37,953 bases of DNA. It comes from CAYOYH01 sp964408165 (GTDB lineage: Bacteria; Patescibacteriota; Saccharimonadia; Saccharimonadales; CAYOYH01). Below the pieces are notes generated by a model. It had not been told where the DNA came from and did not search any database. It saw only the letters and a program-made list of their open reading frames with translations. The position numbers were made by a program, and so were the translations under genes. The stretch is taken from the NCBI GenBank assembly GCA_964408165.1, contig CAYOYH010000002.1, positions 1-37,953 on the forward strand. The letters run 5' to 3'. Positions 37,632-37,953 of this stretch are shown piece by piece (within the stretch, counting starts at the first letter, position 1; each line of letters opens with the position of its first letter).

Positions 37632-37953
37632 TTATCTCAACCCCTCTAACCATTTTATTATTTTTTCAACTTCTTCTTTTTGAAGATTATAATCCTCCTC
37701 TTCAAAAGAAATTAAAACTCCTTGTGCCAGGCTTCCATTTTTTGATTCTTTTATTTTTTTAGTCAATTTGTCTATTCCGACCTCTGCCTCCATCATTGCA
37801 TAAATAGCATCATCAAGCTCGTAATAATTGTACTTTATTTTTTGCTTATCAAACAATGTATCAATATTCTTTGCCCAATCTGCCAATTCTTTTCTTGATA
37901 TTTTCTGCTCTAAAAAGTTTTTTAGTTTTTCTAAAATTTCCTTTTCTGTAATT
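37632..37953 (-). CDS. Partial unknown protein, AT-rich (start outside window)
   Basis: The frame is open from the right edge to TAA at 37632-37634, giving at least 106 residues: ITEKEILEKLKNFLEQKISR, ELADWAKNIDTLFDKQ, then a helical, acidic C terminus ending IIKWLEGLR. No family recognised with confidence; small immunity-type proteins with a similar DWA stretch exist, but this is only a resemblance. Base composition is markedly more AT-rich than any other gene here and the strand is opposite, suggesting transfer or a different genomic neighbourhood. Confidence 0.65.
   Translation of the reverse strand, partial: ITEKEILEKLKNFLEQKISRKELADWAKNIDTLFDKQKIKYNYYELDDAIYAMMEAEVGIDKLTKKIKESKNGSLAQGVLISFEEEDYNLQKEEVEKIIKWLEGLR

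Noticed and set aside
1..37953. CRISPR array
   Set aside because: No regularly spaced direct repeats with unique spacers were seen; the repeats present are palindromic and irregularly placed.

Overview
This window reads as the transcription and translation core of a bacterium from the Candidate Phyla Radiation (Patescibacteria), plausibly Saccharibacteria. The lineage call rests on protein character and gene content seen by eye: there is no uL30 gene between rpsE and rplO, no adk or map between secY and infA, several r-proteins carry basic tails, and the intergenic DNA is full of hairpins. TGA is used as a stop, so the code is standard. No search was run, so the phylum is an inference.

Layout. 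1-839 is the 3' end of a cadherin-like surface protein. 970-1747 is a decayed IS1595-type insertion sequence with recognisable terminal inverted repeats. 2212-13060 carries rpoB, rpoC, rpsL, rpsG, an unknown 107-residue gene and fusA. tuf (13470-14654) has its own promoter and terminator. 14714-15640 is a gene-free stack of hairpin repeats. Then come an unknown gene (15676), rpsJ (16261), a second hairpin-rich block and a small membrane protein (17106). From 17706 a long operon runs rplC-rplD-rplW-rplB-rpsS-rplV-rpsC-rplP-rpmC-rpsQ-rplN-rplX-rplE-rpsN-rpsH-rplF-rplR-rpsE-rplO-secY. A second promoter starts infA-rpmJ-rpsM-rpsK-rpsD-rpoA-rplQ-rplM-rpsI. The right end holds trpS, a RluA-type pseudouridine synthase, holB, a TPR membrane protein and an AT-rich partial gene on the minus strand.

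Main discovery candidate. Most operon junctions overlap or are a few bases long. Eight are interrupted by about 100-200 bp of palindromic repeat DNA, and each of those eight contains one uninterrupted short ORF. Each starts on or within two bases of the upstream stop codon, usually as TAATG or ATGA. Each ends overlapping the downstream start codon. The encoded peptides fall into two related families that differ only by whole codons. They look like palindromic, probably selfish, elements that inserted at stop/start junctions while keeping ribosome flow (translational coupling) intact. In six of them the Shine-Dalgarno of the next gene sits in or beside the loop of a small terminal hairpin.

Other notable signals are: a roughly 175-nt three-way-junction element placed directly after stop codons (rpsJ, rpsI, TPR gene), with co-varying stems and a built-in terminator in two copies; an EF-G whose G4 motif is NKIN instead of NKxD; an S12 with Arg and Pro at the two classical streptomycin positions; loss of zinc-ligand cysteines across RpoC, S14, S4, L36 and HolB; and several promoters whose -10 box lies so close to the start codon that the mRNAs should be leaderless.
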